Source: an uncultured Paraprevotella sp. (GTDB lineage Bacteria; Bacteroidota; Bacteroidia; Bacteroidales; Bacteroidaceae). From it: DNA of 64,000 nucleotides. The stretch covers positions 1 through 64,000 of the forward strand of contig CALULA010000008.1 of NCBI GenBank assembly GCA_944321365.1. Direction: 5' to 3'. The notes under the pieces were generated by a model. That model was given only the letters and a program-made list of their open reading frames with translations, was not told where the DNA came from and did no database searches. Position 1 is the stretch's first letter, and every line of letters begins with the position of its first letter. The position numbers and the translations under genes are program-made. Shown here in pieces: positions 1-8,695 of the stretch.

Positions 1-74
1 AGCCTCTTGTCGGATTCGAACCAACGACCCCGAGATTACAAATCACGTGCTCTGGCCAACTGAGCTAAAGAGGC
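1..74 (-). tRNA. tRNA-Thr (anticodon TGT)
   Basis: The reverse complement folds as a complete tRNA: a 7-bp acceptor stem beginning GCCTCTT, a D arm with GCTC/GAGC, anticodon TGT at 40-38 read on the minus strand, and a T arm with GTTGG-TTCGAAT-CCGAC. It is 74 nt with a T discriminator and no encoded CCA. TGT decodes ACA threonine codons. In this order tRNA-Thr commonly sits just upstream of the tuf gene cluster, which would lie off the left edge (inference). A good promoter lies about 40 bp upstream. Confidence 0.95.
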
Positions 75-115
75 GGTTGCAGCCTGCATATCTTCCGACA
101 TGTCTGAAACGGCTG

Positions 116-146
116 CAAAGTTAAGAGTATTTTTCGGAATCGCAAA
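116..146 (-). promoter_or_regulatory. Promoter for tRNA-Thr
   Basis: On the minus strand TAACTTTG (123-116) matches the Bacteroidota -7 consensus TAnnTTTG, and TTTG at 146-143 gives a -33 element with a 19-bp spacer. Transcription should start near 110, shortly before the tRNA 5' end at 74, so the tRNA and whatever follows have their own promoter separate from hpf. Confidence 0.65.
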
Positions 147-163
147 AAAAATCGTTCTTTTTT

Positions 164-463
164 TTAATGCTCCCGTTGTTTTTCCTTATACTTGGACAAC
201 TGACGAACCAATGCATCCAAGCAAACGTCTACTGCTTCCTCAAATGTGTCGCACACTTTCTCCGCGAAGAACTCCCCTGTAGAAGCCAGCACTTTTATAG
301 AGGCCTCCTTGTTCAGAGAGGTTTCGGGCTTCACGACCTTCAATGACACCTCTACCTTTCTTATTTCATCGCTGAATTTCCCGAACTTTGTTACTTTCTT
401 CTTGATAAACTCTTGAAGCTTTTCTGTGGCATCAAAATGAATTGCCTGAATTCTTATCTCCAT
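164..463 (-). CDS. hpf: Ribosome hibernation promoting factor, short HPF/RaiA family
   Basis: A 99-residue protein of the HPF/YfiA (RaiA) family, starting MEIRIQAIHFDATEKL. The family binds the decoding region of the 30S subunit in stationary phase, blocking tRNA and mRNA sites and storing inactive ribosomes. Visible features are the single beta-alpha-beta-beta-beta-alpha domain and a basic C-terminal helix ending QLSKYKEKQREH. It lacks the long C-terminal dimerisation domain, so this is the short form. It lies 13 bp after the recombinase gene, in the minus-strand order rpsU, recombinase, hpf, and is probably co-transcribed with them. Family assignment is firm; whether it makes 70S or 100S particles cannot be told from sequence. 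Confidence 0.93.
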   Translation of the reverse strand: MEIRIQAIHFDATEKLQEFIKKKVTKFGKFSDEIRKVEVSLKVVKPETSLNKEASIKVLASTGEFFAEKVCDTFEEAVDVCLDALVRQLSKYKEKQREH

Positions 464-476
464 AGTCTTGCCATTT

Positions 477-1379
477 TTACGCTCGTGGATGAGCGTGGTT
501 ATACATTTCTTTCAGCTCCTCAAAAGTCGTATGGGTATACACCTCCGTTGTAGAAATGCTTTCATGCCCCAACAACTCTTTCAGAGATTCTAAATCTGCA
601 TGATGATTCAGCATCGAGGTGGCGAAAGTATGCCGCAATACATGCGGACTTCTTTTCCGCTGTGTGGTAACCAAGCTCAAATAATGCTGCACTAACGTCC
701 GCACTTTAGTCTTTTTCAGACGTAAGCCTTCGGCATCTACGAAAAGAGCTGCTTGAAAATCTGCGCCCATCGGCTTTCTCTGCTCCAAATAGGCCTCCAG
801 CATATTTTTCAGCTCTTCCCCAAATGGGATAATCCGCTGCTTATTCCGCTTTCCTGTCACCTTCACCGTCTGTTCAGGCAGACTTACGTCTGCGACATTT
901 AGCCCTGTCAGCTCAGACAGACGGATTCCCGTCACATAAAACATCGCAACAATCAGCCGATCTCGTTTGCCCGCAAAATCTTCGCCAAAGTAATCTCCAT
1001 CCAGCAAACGGTTCATCTCCGCCTCTTTCAGAAATACCGGCAACGGCTTCTTTTTCTTGGGCCCCCGTATGTTACGCACAGGGTCAGAATGCATCCATCC
1101 CCGCTTCAGTACATATTTATAAAACGTACGCAACGCGCTCAACCTTCGGTTAACCGTAGTGGCAGTCCTACCGGACTCCATCATCTTCACCATCCAGTTT
1201 CTCACCACATCGGCATCCACCGTATCCCAAGACAGCGCGGCATCCACTTCCTTATAGAACGACTCAAACGCTCTCAAATCGTCTTGATATTCCCCGACTG
1301 TCCTGGGCGAATAATTTCGCTCGAACGTCAGATAATCCAAAAAGGAGTCCAGCCACATTTCTCTTTGCTTTTGTGGCAA
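477..1379 (-). CDS. xerC: Tyrosine recombinase, XerC/XerD type
   Basis: A 300-residue tyrosine recombinase with an N-terminal SAM-like core-binding domain (about 10-95) and a C-terminal catalytic domain. The full catalytic set is present: Arg153 in TGIRLSEL, Lys177 in VTGKRNKQR, His246 and Arg249 in HVLRHTFA, His272 in LLGHESIS, and nucleophile Tyr281 in EVYTHT. Length and motifs fit the housekeeping Xer proteins that resolve chromosome dimers at dif. Its place between rpsU and hpf, a conserved Bacteroidales arrangement, argues against a mobile-element integrase. No dif-like site was recognised here. An alternative start is Met8. Whether it is XerC or XerD cannot be decided from one gene. Confidence 0.9.
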   Translation of the reverse strand: MPQKQREMWLDSFLDYLTFERNYSPRTVGEYQDDLRAFESFYKEVDAALSWDTVDADVVRNWMVKMMESGRTATTVNRRLSALRTFYKYVLKRGWMHSDPVRNIRGPKKKKPLPVFLKEAEMNRLLDGDYFGEDFAGKRDRLIVAMFYVTGIRLSELTGLNVADVSLPEQTVKVTGKRNKQRIIPFGEELKNMLEAYLEQRKPMGADFQAALFVDAEGLRLKKTKVRTLVQHYLSLVTTQRKRSPHVLRHTFATSMLNHHADLESLKELLGHESISTTEVYTHTTFEELKEMYNHAHPRA

Positions 1380-1425
1380 CGAATATAAGAAATAATCCTA
1401 AAAGTTCAAAGGGAAACAGCAAAAA

Positions 1426-1617
1426 TTATTCCTCTACACGCTGCATTTTCTGAGCGTAAACGGCACGCTCCTTGGCAAGTCTCTTAATTACTGAAGGTTT
1501 GTCGTACTGCTGTCTTCTTCTTAATTCTTTCACGACACCAGTCTTTTCAAATTTTCTTTTGAATTTCTTCAGTGCTCTTTCGATGTTCTCGCCTTCTTTT
1601 ACAGGTACTACAATCAT
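1426..1617 (-). CDS. rpsU: 30S ribosomal protein S21
   Basis: A 63-residue basic protein starting MIVVPVKEGENIERALKKFK, typical of bacterial S21 (bS21) with the usual length and Lys/Arg-rich second half (RRRQQYDKPS). S21 sits on the 30S platform near the anti-Shine-Dalgarno end of 16S rRNA and affects initiation. It is first in a minus-strand run with the recombinase (46 bp gap) and hpf. A strong promoter lies about 58 bp upstream. The start is unambiguous, with a purine-rich AAAGGAAGAAAAA just before it. Confidence 0.95.
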   Translation of the reverse strand: MIVVPVKEGENIERALKKFKRKFEKTGVVKELRRRQQYDKPSVIKRLAKERAVYAQKMQRVEE

Positions 1618-1674
1618 TTTTTCTTCCTTTTTATTAATAATGTATTAAACGAATATTTTTTGCAAAATGCGGTG

Positions 1675-1707
1675 CAAAATTAAGCAATGTTTTTGTAATC
1701 AACAAAA
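1675..1707 (-). promoter_or_regulatory. Promoter for the rpsU-xerC-hpf run
   Basis: Minus strand: -7 element TAATTTTG at 1682-1675 and -33 element TTTTG at 1707-1703, with a 20-bp spacer. The predicted start near 1669 leaves a leader of about 50 nt before rpsU. Confidence 0.65.
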
Positions 1708-1737
1708 AATTAAGCGGTTTTCCTGCATTTTAACACA

Positions 1738-2019
1738 CAAAACAAATGATCGGCTCACTAGAAAACAGCCCTGGGAATAAACTGAAAACATTCAGTACAG
1801 CCATTGACATCACGGGAAGCAACGGAACGACTTCAGTCACAGTGGCCTGACATCAGGCATGACGCTGTACACAATATGATCCGAACGCAAGCATCAGCCG
1901 GGCCGAAAAAGAGCAGTCAAATACGGGCTGTACGCCTCTGCCTTCTGCATCATACACAGCTATTTATAGAACTATAAACAGCTATCGGCAAAGAACGTCC
2001 TCAAAAAGAAGGAAAATAT
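1738..2019. other. Intergenic stretch, no gene seen
   Basis: Between the rpsU promoter and the 22-bp array. Short ORFs are present but none has protein-like composition or a recognisable start. An imperfect 12-bp inverted repeat (AGCTATTTATAG / CTATAAACAGCT) sits at about 1959-1984; no role can be assigned. Confidence 0.5.
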
Positions 2020-2107
2020 TGCGCACGGGCATTCGTGTTTTTGCGCAACAATACGCACGATATTGCGCAACACTTCCCATTGCATTGCGCAACATACCGA
2101 CACGTCG
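2020..2107. repeat. 22-bp phased intergenic array 1 (4 clear units)
   Basis: TGCGCA recurs at 2020, 2042, 2064 and 2086, exactly 22 bp apart, each preceded by T. The 14-16 bp between cores differ from unit to unit. In the same phase, 1998 (TCCTCA), 2108 (TCCACG) and 2130 (TCCGAT) look like decayed cores. It lies 3' of mdh, beyond the mdh hairpin. It belongs to the same family as the arrays at 13198, 30336, 38677, 54819 and 63862. Confidence 0.8.
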
Positions 2108-2192
2108 TCCACGCCCTCGACCGCCCATATCCGATTTCGGCGACTTTTTCTTACAAAGATTAAACATTATTACCCGACCACCAAACGGACAA

Positions 2193-2221
2193 GGGAGCAA
2201 ATCTGTTGTAGATTTGCTCCC
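2193..2221 (-). terminator. Hairpin terminator after mdh
   Basis: Perfect 12-bp arms (2193-2204 and 2210-2221, GGGAGCAAATCT / AGATTTGCTCCC) around a 5-nt loop, 28 bp after the mdh stop codon. The downstream side is only moderately T-rich (TTGTCCGTTT). Confidence 0.7.
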
Positions 2222-2249
2222 CTGTCTGATATTTTTTAATCCAAACGAC

Positions 2250-3242
2250 TTACAGATTCGGATTAATCTTGCTCCATTCTGATATTGCCGGAACAATATT
2301 CAGCGTCACCAGCTCGTCACGCATCTTGCAGAGATGCTCATAGCTGGCATCCAGCTTGGCGATTTCGTCCGCCGTGCCTTCGGGCACCGTATAGTGGCAA
2401 CCGTCAGCGTCAATCGTGGTGTTCATGGCCATCATGATGTGGTCATACTTGTCGGTCTTGACATACGTACCGGCCGGCCAGCGGAATGCCTCGCCACCCA
2501 TAGCCGCACGGATCATTTCTACCGACAGATAAGACGGGCTCTGGAAAGAAGAGCGTCCGCGAAGTTCGATGATCTTCGCACCTCCCTTGGTCACATCCAC
2601 TTTCATCTGCTCCCACTCCTCATTGCTGAATGCAGCCGTGCCGATGATGTCATGCAGGGGTTTTCCGTCAATCTTCACAGCAGAGCCGAACACGGCCATC
2701 TGCTCGCCGTGGCCGCCATAAGTGGCACAACCGGTCACCTTGCTCTGCAGCACGCCGAACTTCTTGGCCAGTGCGCTCTGCAGACGCGTAGAATCCAGAC
2801 CTGCCAGCGTAGTCACCTGGCTGGGTTTCAAGCCGGAATACAGCAGCGTTACCAGCCCCGTAAGGTCGGCCGGGTTGAAGATGATGACCACATGCTTCAC
2901 ATCCGGACAATAAGTCTTGATGTCCTTACCCAGCTGCTCGGCGATTTCACAGTTACCCTTGAGCAGGTCCTCGCGGGTCATGCCGGCCTTACGCGGAGCA
3001 CCGCCAGAGGAAATGATATACTTGGCATCCTTGAAAGCCTCGGCCACATCGGTAGTAGCCGTGATGTTCACATTGTCGAAACCGCTCTGACGCATCTCCT
3101 CGGCCACGCCTTCGGGCGAGAACACGTCATACAGACACAGGTTTGAAGTCAAGCCCATCATCAGGGCAGTCTGTGCCATGTTGGAACCAATCATGCCGGC
3201 AGCACCGACAATCACCAATTTGTCATTCGTCAGAAATTCCAT
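2250..3242 (-). CDS. mdh: Malate dehydrogenase
   Basis: A 330-residue NAD-dependent malate dehydrogenase of the lactate/malate dehydrogenase superfamily, interconverting malate and oxaloacetate in the cytoplasm. The Rossmann motif GAAGMIG is at 13-19. Substrate-binding Arg84 and Arg90 lie in the APRKAGMTRED loop, Asn123 in FNPADL, Arg153 in LDSTRLQ, and the catalytic His178 in YGGHGEQM. Arginines rather than Gln in the mobile loop favour malate over lactate. In gut Bacteroidales the enzyme works in the reductive oxaloacetate-malate-fumarate route to succinate and propionate. It is monocistronic, with its own promoter upstream and a hairpin downstream. Confidence 0.95.
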   Translation of the reverse strand: MEFLTNDKLVIVGAAGMIGSNMAQTALMMGLTSNLCLYDVFSPEGVAEEMRQSGFDNVNITATTDVAEAFKDAKYIISSGGAPRKAGMTREDLLKGNCEIAEQLGKDIKTYCPDVKHVVIIFNPADLTGLVTLLYSGLKPSQVTTLAGLDSTRLQSALAKKFGVLQSKVTGCATYGGHGEQMAVFGSAVKIDGKPLHDIIGTAAFSNEEWEQMKVDVTKGGAKIIELRGRSSFQSPSYLSVEMIRAAMGGEAFRWPAGTYVKTDKYDHIMMAMNTTIDADGCHYTVPEGTADEIAKLDASYEHLCKMRDELVTLNIVPAISEWSKINPNL

Positions 3243-3288
3243 ATTCTTTTATATTTAAATAAATCTGTCTCCTTCTTTTTGGACGACA

Positions 3289-3319
3289 CAAAGATACGAC
3301 ATATTTCCATGAAGGGCAA
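3289..3319 (-). promoter_or_regulatory. Promoter for mdh
   Basis: Minus strand -7 element TATCTTTG at 3296-3289 and TTG at 3319-3317, spacer 20 bp. The predicted start near 3283 gives a leader of about 40 nt. Confidence 0.65.
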
Positions 3320-3411
3320 TACCGCAACATTAAAAGTTTCATAAAAGAAAGGCTCCGACAAGGGCATGTTTCTCCGCATTCCCTCAACCGCGCGACGGCC
3401 CGGCCCGCAGG

Positions 3412-4233
3412 TCAGAAAGGAAAGAAGGTGATGACCATATCCTGCGACTCGCTATAGGGGAAAGGCTGCACCAAAGGGTCCAGATTCCTGAAACAGTGGC
3501 TGTAGTCCGCCAGCAGCACGGCCTTATACCCGATGGGCAGACTGGACTTCAGCGTTTCGGATATTTTCATGAAGTACAGTATCTTGGCCACGCGGATAGC
3601 CTCCCTGTGGTCGTAACGTCCATCCGTCATGCAGACTTTCTTAATGCTTTTAAGCGCCTTGGCCCGGTTCACTTTCGCCCGCAGTGCCGCAGAGTTCTCC
3701 CACTCTAGGTAGATATCCACATCTGAGGTTTTGTCGTTAAGGCTGTAGGGGCCGTTCCCGCTCCCAAAAGGTTTAAACAGGACATCAAAACACGGGATGA
3801 AGCTGCATTTATACCTCAACAGGCACGCCATATAAGCCATGGACATCAGTTCTGCCGCGTAGTCCAGACTGTCGACGATGCTGTATATCTTGAAATACAG
3901 CCCGTCGGGCAACACATACTCCTTTTTCACGCCTTTGGAGAAGTTGTAACGTTCCTGCACATTCTGCTGCAGATAGGCATAGACCTGTTTCCGCACCCGC
4001 TCCATATAGGAAAGCACCAGCGGACAACGGTTCAGGGTGTCCAGCAACTCATCTTCATAGGGCTGTCCGCCGGTCTGCTCGTACACGTATGCCCTGACCA
4101 GACGGGTCACATACTGTTCGTGCACTTCCAGCGGCCCGTTGAAAGTCATGTTCAACGAATCCAGATAGCGGTTGCCGGCATGCCCCAGGGTAGCCGTTGC
4201 CACGAACAAAAGCATCCATATCAACTTTTTCAT
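3412..4233 (-). CDS. Exported protein of unknown function, family B copy 1
   Basis: A 273-residue protein that I do not recognise. It has a clear SpI signal peptide (MKKLIWMLLF, cleavage probably after GHA) and then a conserved opening block, YLDSLNMTFNGPLEVHEQYV, that is nearly repeated in the protein at 7844-8653 (YLDTLNLTYTGPLKAHEQYV). The two are therefore paralogues. The rest is mixed alpha/beta with several Cys and no repeats or further membrane segments. It is last of four genes in a tight minus-strand run, 21 bp after a WG-repeat lipoprotein. Likely periplasmic. The shared genomic pairing suggests it works with the lipoprotein (inference). Confidence 0.8.
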   Translation of the reverse strand: MKKLIWMLLFVATATLGHAGNRYLDSLNMTFNGPLEVHEQYVTRLVRAYVYEQTGGQPYEDELLDTLNRCPLVLSYMERVRKQVYAYLQQNVQERYNFSKGVKKEYVLPDGLYFKIYSIVDSLDYAAELMSMAYMACLLRYKCSFIPCFDVLFKPFGSGNGPYSLNDKTSDVDIYLEWENSAALRAKVNRAKALKSIKKVCMTDGRYDHREAIRVAKILYFMKISETLKSSLPIGYKAVLLADYSHCFRNLDPLVQPFPYSESQDMVITFFPF

Positions 4234-4254
4234 ACTTCTATCCTCCTAAAGATG

Positions 4255-6003
4255 TCACTCTATAGTATTCCAACTATCCATCACGGACTTCTTATCCCCA
4301 AGGAACATAATCATATCGCCTCCATCCGAATCGTTTCTTCGGAACAACAGCAAATTTCCTTTCCCTACGTTCACGAGAATGGCGTTTTCTTTCTCACCCT
4401 CCACCGTCCACTTGTTGGTCTCCGCATGCGCTTTCAAGGCCTTGAACAACTCCTGTCCCCGTCCGTCCAACCGCCCGCCGTAAATTTCCAACAACAGTGC
4501 GGCAGGCCGGGTATTAGTGAACCAGTAGCCGACAGGCTCATCATAAGCATAAGGCCAACCATACACATACGTCACCTTGCGTTTGGTTCTCAATTGACAG
4601 ACATACTCATCGAATACTGCTGCAAAGGATATCTTACAAAAGCCCAGGTCACGGACAGCCACGATGAAATTTCCTCCTTCCGACTGGGGATAGTCCGTGC
4701 ATGCCTTGCGTTCCGTCTGGGCCGCACAGGCCTTCGCCGTCATCCCCAGCCGGAAGGGGCCAAGGCCCTCCGGCGTAATGTGCAGGGAGTCCAGCAGGGC
4801 CGTGAAGTTCACATAATCGCTTTCCACAACGGGGTCACCGGTGCCGTCGCTCAGGGCATAGAACATCTTATCGCCCACCCGCTGACCTTTGTTGTCCAGG
4901 AAAATCCATTCGTTGTCTTCCCGCTCGGCCAGAATCTTGTCTTCCCCCGCCAGCGGAAGCACGTCCTCAAATTCCATCGTCCCGATGGGATTGTCTTTCA
5001 CGTCCACCAGCCGTACCTTTCCGTCCCGGCCCACCGCGTAGGCTTCTTTCATAAAATAGGAAAAGCCGTCATACTTGTCGCGAAGCAACATGTCCCCGGC
5101 CAATGACATCAGTCCCCGCTTCCCGGTTTCCTGATTCTGGAACACAAACGGGTCATTCCCCAACGTCGGATACAAGGACGGCAGCGGCATCAGGCCGGGC
5201 TTCATGCGGAGCAGGACGTTCCCCTCCATATCCAGCAGCTTATAACGCTGCGGATCGCCCCCTTCAGACAGGCAGAATATGCCGTCGGACAGCCAGTAGG
5301 CCAGCAGTCCCTCATCCGCATTTTTGCTGTGATAGTCGTACTCGTGCAGCTGCTTCCCCGTATTGTCGAAGATACGCACCAGCAAGGTGTCCGTGTTATA
5401 TCCCTTGCAGGCCAGCAGATGTTTGCCGGAAGAGAAGAAGGTGTCGTATTCCGGCGGGACAATGACTTTCCCCTGCGTGTTCATGCAACCGGCCTTTCCG
5501 CCTGCCGCAAATTCGATAATCCCGTTGTAACAGCCGCCCGCCACGGAAACCACAGACGCCATGCCGACGGGCAAGAAACGGGCCTTGTCCACCAGCGTGT
5601 CCGCGATGTCGTTCAACGCGAACCGCACCTTCCCGTCTTTGTCTATCAGTTCTATGCCCTTGTTCTCTCCCCTGACCACGAGTGCCGCATCCCCGCCGAA
5701 CAGAGTGGCCTGCGCATAGTCCTCCCCTACCTTCCGCACGGGTTTCTCCGTGGCATAGATTTCCCACCGGTCCGAAGCATTCTTCACCATGAAGCGTCCG
5801 TTCACGGCCACTGTGGGCACATTGTCGAACTCGTCCTCACAAAGGACCACACCATCGGTGGAGACCATCCCCCACCGTCCGTCCTCTTCCGTCTGGAACG
5901 GCACATATTCCATCATGGAAACGTCGTCCGCCGTCTTCTTGCAGCCGGTCAGGGCCAGCAGGCCCGACAGAACCGACACAAACATTAACTTTTTCTTTTT
6001 CAT
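4255..6003 (-). CDS. WG-repeat lipoprotein, family A copy 1
   Basis: A 582-residue lipoprotein. The signal peptide ends in the lipobox LTGC with Cys21, followed by KKT. Repeated WG-type units are visible, such as DGRWGMVSTDG, ENKGIELIDKDG and ETGKRGLMSLAG, each a beta-hairpin with a bulky residue before Gly; this matches the WG_beta_rep family. After about residue 400 the pattern stops and a separate C-terminal region begins (LDSLHITPEGLGPFRLGM). It is a close paralogue of the 590-residue protein just upstream: the first 100 residues are mostly identical. It lies 42 bp after that gene and 21 bp before the family B protein. WG repeats are taken as binding surfaces; the ligand is unknown. Confidence 0.88.
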   Translation of the reverse strand: MKKKKLMFVSVLSGLLALTGCKKTADDVSMMEYVPFQTEEDGRWGMVSTDGVVLCEDEFDNVPTVAVNGRFMVKNASDRWEIYATEKPVRKVGEDYAQATLFGGDAALVVRGENKGIELIDKDGKVRFALNDIADTLVDKARFLPVGMASVVSVAGGCYNGIIEFAAGGKAGCMNTQGKVIVPPEYDTFFSSGKHLLACKGYNTDTLLVRIFDNTGKQLHEYDYHSKNADEGLLAYWLSDGIFCLSEGGDPQRYKLLDMEGNVLLRMKPGLMPLPSLYPTLGNDPFVFQNQETGKRGLMSLAGDMLLRDKYDGFSYFMKEAYAVGRDGKVRLVDVKDNPIGTMEFEDVLPLAGEDKILAEREDNEWIFLDNKGQRVGDKMFYALSDGTGDPVVESDYVNFTALLDSLHITPEGLGPFRLGMTAKACAAQTERKACTDYPQSEGGNFIVAVRDLGFCKISFAAVFDEYVCQLRTKRKVTYVYGWPYAYDEPVGYWFTNTRPAALLLEIYGGRLDGRGQELFKALKAHAETNKWTVEGEKENAILVNVGKGNLLLFRRNDSDGGDMIMFLGDKKSVMDSWNTIE

Positions 6004-6045
6004 GGTCTATTCTTTTTTTGTGAACAATTTGTCTCTTTCTGCCGC

Positions 6046-7818
6046 TTATTCACCGTTGGCGGCTTCCATGAGTTCAAAGAACCGGTCGACCGCCCCGATA
6101 TACAATATGACATTGTTTTCGTTTTTGTTCTTCAGGACTGCGGCCACTCTTCCACTCCCCAGTTCGCATATCAGCACATTGTCCTCATCACGGGTCACAC
6201 GCTTTCCCAGTTTCTTTATATAGGGTTTTGCGGCTTCAAGCAGCAGGTCCGCCTTGCCTTTCAGCTTTCCTGTGTTCATGAAGCTCAATACTACGCATTC
6301 CGGTCGTGTAGTGGTAAACTTATCACCATATACCTCTTGGTAGTTACCATACCAATCTGGTGCAAACGTTATCCCTGTCTGACAGACATCTTCCGGGAAA
6401 GAGACCGCCAGTTCCATCCAGCATGACTTCAAACAACGTAGGGTACTGATGGAGGAAGTATTTTCATAATCCGAGCAATCCTTTTTATAGGTCTGTTGCG
6501 CGCACTCCATGGCCGACATTTGCAACGAGAACTTGTCTATTCCGTCTTTCCGGATATTCAGCGTGTCCAACAATCCGGTCAAATCTATATAGTCGCTCTC
6601 CACAACCATGGATAAGCCACTTGATACCACATCCACATTATAAAATGTCTTATCTCCCGTCTTGCGGCCCGCATGGTCGATAAAACAATAACTGTTCTCC
6701 TCTTCCTCTACCAGTATTTTCCTGTCGCCACAGAACATCACAGATTTAAAAGTCATATTCCCCACGGGATTGTCTTTCTCATCCACCAGATTATAGTCAT
6801 CATCATCCCTCGCAACCACATACAGATTATCAGAAGCAGCCATCATTTCCCCATATTTGTCCCGAATCAGCATATCGCCCGCCATGTTCATCAATCCGAA
6901 ATGTCCACTATTCTCATCCAAAAAAACAAACTTATCCCCCAGTATAGAAAATGCAGGCATTGGAATAACGCCCGAAGGAAGCTTCAGCAGGACCTCATTG
7001 TCCGGCGTTCTCAACTCACACCTAAACTTCTCATCAGTATATTTCCCCACATAGATTATCTCATCCGAAAACCAACCGGTCATACTCTCCCCTACAGTCG
7101 TAAATGCCCTGATTCTGTTGCCCGTCCGGTCAAAAACACAAGTCCGCAAAGTGTCGCCATCTTCCGTAATATACCCCCCCAAGGAAAACAAAGACTCCAC
7201 ATAATCCCTATCCATTTTTGCAAGATTCCGTTCTTTAAAAGCCATCAGATATTTACCGGAAAAAGTTATCCAACTATACTCCGGGGGTATGACCACATGG
7301 CCTTCCGCATCCATACAGCCTACCTTCTTGTCCACCCGAAATACAACAAAAGGACTGAAATACAAATTTGCTCCTCTCATAAAATAAAGCGGCATGGCCG
7401 CATCCACAGATTTGCCCACGACCTCGTTCAAGGCGCATTTCACGTTCCCGTCCCGGTCTATCATTTCTATGCCCTTGTTCTTCCCCCGCGTCACCAAAGC
7501 CACGCCCGGCCCGAACGAAGAGACCGATACATATTCCTCGCCGATTTTCCGGGGTGGCTTCTCTGTGGCATAGATTTCCCACATACCATTGCTGTTCTTC
7601 ACTGCGAACCGTCCGTTCACGGCAAACGTGGGCTGGCTGTCGAACTCATCCTCATAAAGGATTTCTCCGTCAAGAGAGACCATCCCCCACCGCCCGTCCT
7701 TCTCCATCTGGAACGGTACATATTCTATCTTGGACAATACGTCCTCCGTCTTATTGCAGGCTGCCAGGGACAAAAGCCCCAGCAACCACGATGCAAACGA
7801 AATCACTTTCTTGTTCAT
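6046..7818 (-). CDS. WG-repeat lipoprotein, family A copy 2
   Basis: A 590-residue paralogue of the neighbouring 4255-6003 protein. Lipobox LAAC with Cys21. Shared blocks include EYVPFQMEKDGRWGMVS, the WEIYATEKPPRKIGEEY region and NKGIEMIDRDG. WG-type units run to about residue 400, followed by a C-terminal region with LDTLNIRKDGIDKFSLQM, which aligns with LDSLHITPEGLGPFRLGM of copy 1. Base composition is visibly more AT-rich than copy 1 and there are more Lys/Asn codons, so the copies are not recent duplicates or one was acquired separately. The gene is 25 bp after the family B copy 2. Function unknown; surface or periplasmic-face lipoprotein. Confidence 0.88.
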   Translation of the reverse strand: MNKKVISFASWLLGLLSLAACNKTEDVLSKIEYVPFQMEKDGRWGMVSLDGEILYEDEFDSQPTFAVNGRFAVKNSNGMWEIYATEKPPRKIGEEYVSVSSFGPGVALVTRGKNKGIEMIDRDGNVKCALNEVVGKSVDAAMPLYFMRGANLYFSPFVVFRVDKKVGCMDAEGHVVIPPEYSWITFSGKYLMAFKERNLAKMDRDYVESLFSLGGYITEDGDTLRTCVFDRTGNRIRAFTTVGESMTGWFSDEIIYVGKYTDEKFRCELRTPDNEVLLKLPSGVIPMPAFSILGDKFVFLDENSGHFGLMNMAGDMLIRDKYGEMMAASDNLYVVARDDDDYNLVDEKDNPVGNMTFKSVMFCGDRKILVEEEENSYCFIDHAGRKTGDKTFYNVDVVSSGLSMVVESDYIDLTGLLDTLNIRKDGIDKFSLQMSAMECAQQTYKKDCSDYENTSSISTLRCLKSCWMELAVSFPEDVCQTGITFAPDWYGNYQEVYGDKFTTTRPECVVLSFMNTGKLKGKADLLLEAAKPYIKKLGKRVTRDEDNVLICELGSGRVAAVLKNKNENNVILYIGAVDRFFELMEAANGE

Positions 7819-7843
7819 AGCTTGTTTTTCTTTCGACTCACGG

Positions 7844-8653
7844 TTAATTAAAAAGTGAAAGTATTTTCTTTCTCCATTCCTTCAACTTGGCTGAATACGC
7901 GCCATTACTGAGCGCGTCCCTAAAGGTTCCCTCACCCGTTGTCGCAAGAGGAATCAACATCATAGCATTATCAACCACAAACATTGCCTTTTCTCCATAA
8001 TTTCCATTCCGGACAAGGTGTGATACCATTGCAGAGTAACAGATATACCCCACCACCTCGCAGGCAAATTTTTCATCATAAAATCCATTCTGTGAACATG
8101 CTTTCCTTAGAGAACCACATTCCAAAGCCTCTCTTGCCTTATTCTGCAACTTTACATTCCCCAGAACAGGAGAAAATTCAAAATCAAATTTCTCAGGGAA
8201 ATGAAATTCTAACATTAACTCCACATAAGAATCAGCAACAGACCTTATCGTAGATTCATCCATAGGAAATAAGCATATTTCACTATAAAACGTCGTTCCG
8301 GAAACAGAACATCTCGGCACCGCATTTCCCTCATAATCCATATCTTCCACGAAAACGGCATTCTTCTCTACATATTTGCCTACTTCATCAGCTACTCTGG
8401 AAATGAAAGAAGAAACCAAAGGATAATCATAAAAAGCTTCAAGAAACTTACTCTTATCATAATAACGGTCATAAGCATATGGCATTATGCCCGCCATCAT
8501 CCTTATCACATACTGCTCATGAGCCTTTAACGGCCCTGTATAGGTCAGGTTGAGCGTATCCAGATAAGCCTGATAGGAGTTCGAACTGTTCTGGCTTCGC
8601 CCTATAACCGCGAACATTGCAAGCGCAAAAAACAATAATATCTTTTTCATCAT
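7844..8653 (-). CDS. Exported protein of unknown function, family B copy 2
   Basis: About 269 residues from the chosen start. The longest ORF begins at 8674, but ATG-ATG at 8653/8650 directly precedes the signal peptide KKILLFFALAMF and has a purine-rich AAAAAAGAGCG before it, so I prefer 8653. Cleavage probably falls after GRS. The mature N-terminus carries YLDTLNLTYTGPLKAHEQYV, shared with the 3412-4233 protein; elsewhere the pair is much more diverged. No catalytic motif or membrane segment seen. It is the first of the four-gene exported block and is followed after 25 bp by WG lipoprotein copy 2. Not a family I can name. Confidence 0.78.
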   Translation of the reverse strand: MMKKILLFFALAMFAVIGRSQNSSNSYQAYLDTLNLTYTGPLKAHEQYVIRMMAGIMPYAYDRYYDKSKFLEAFYDYPLVSSFISRVADEVGKYVEKNAVFVEDMDYEGNAVPRCSVSGTTFYSEICLFPMDESTIRSVADSYVELMLEFHFPEKFDFEFSPVLGNVKLQNKAREALECGSLRKACSQNGFYDEKFACEVVGYICYSAMVSHLVRNGNYGEKAMFVVDNAMMLIPLATTGEGTFRDALSNGAYSAKLKEWRKKILSLFN

Positions 8654-8695
8654 TCGCTCTTTTTTGAAATTCATAAACTACAATGGCCTCCACGC

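Noticed and set aside
477..1379. Integrase marking a genomic island
   Set aside because: It lies in a conserved housekeeping order with rpsU and hpf, and no att-like direct repeat was found at the tRNA.
1982..2296. 104-codon frame across the mdh 3' region
   Set aside because: Runs through the mdh terminator and the 22-bp array; Arg/Gly-rich noise.
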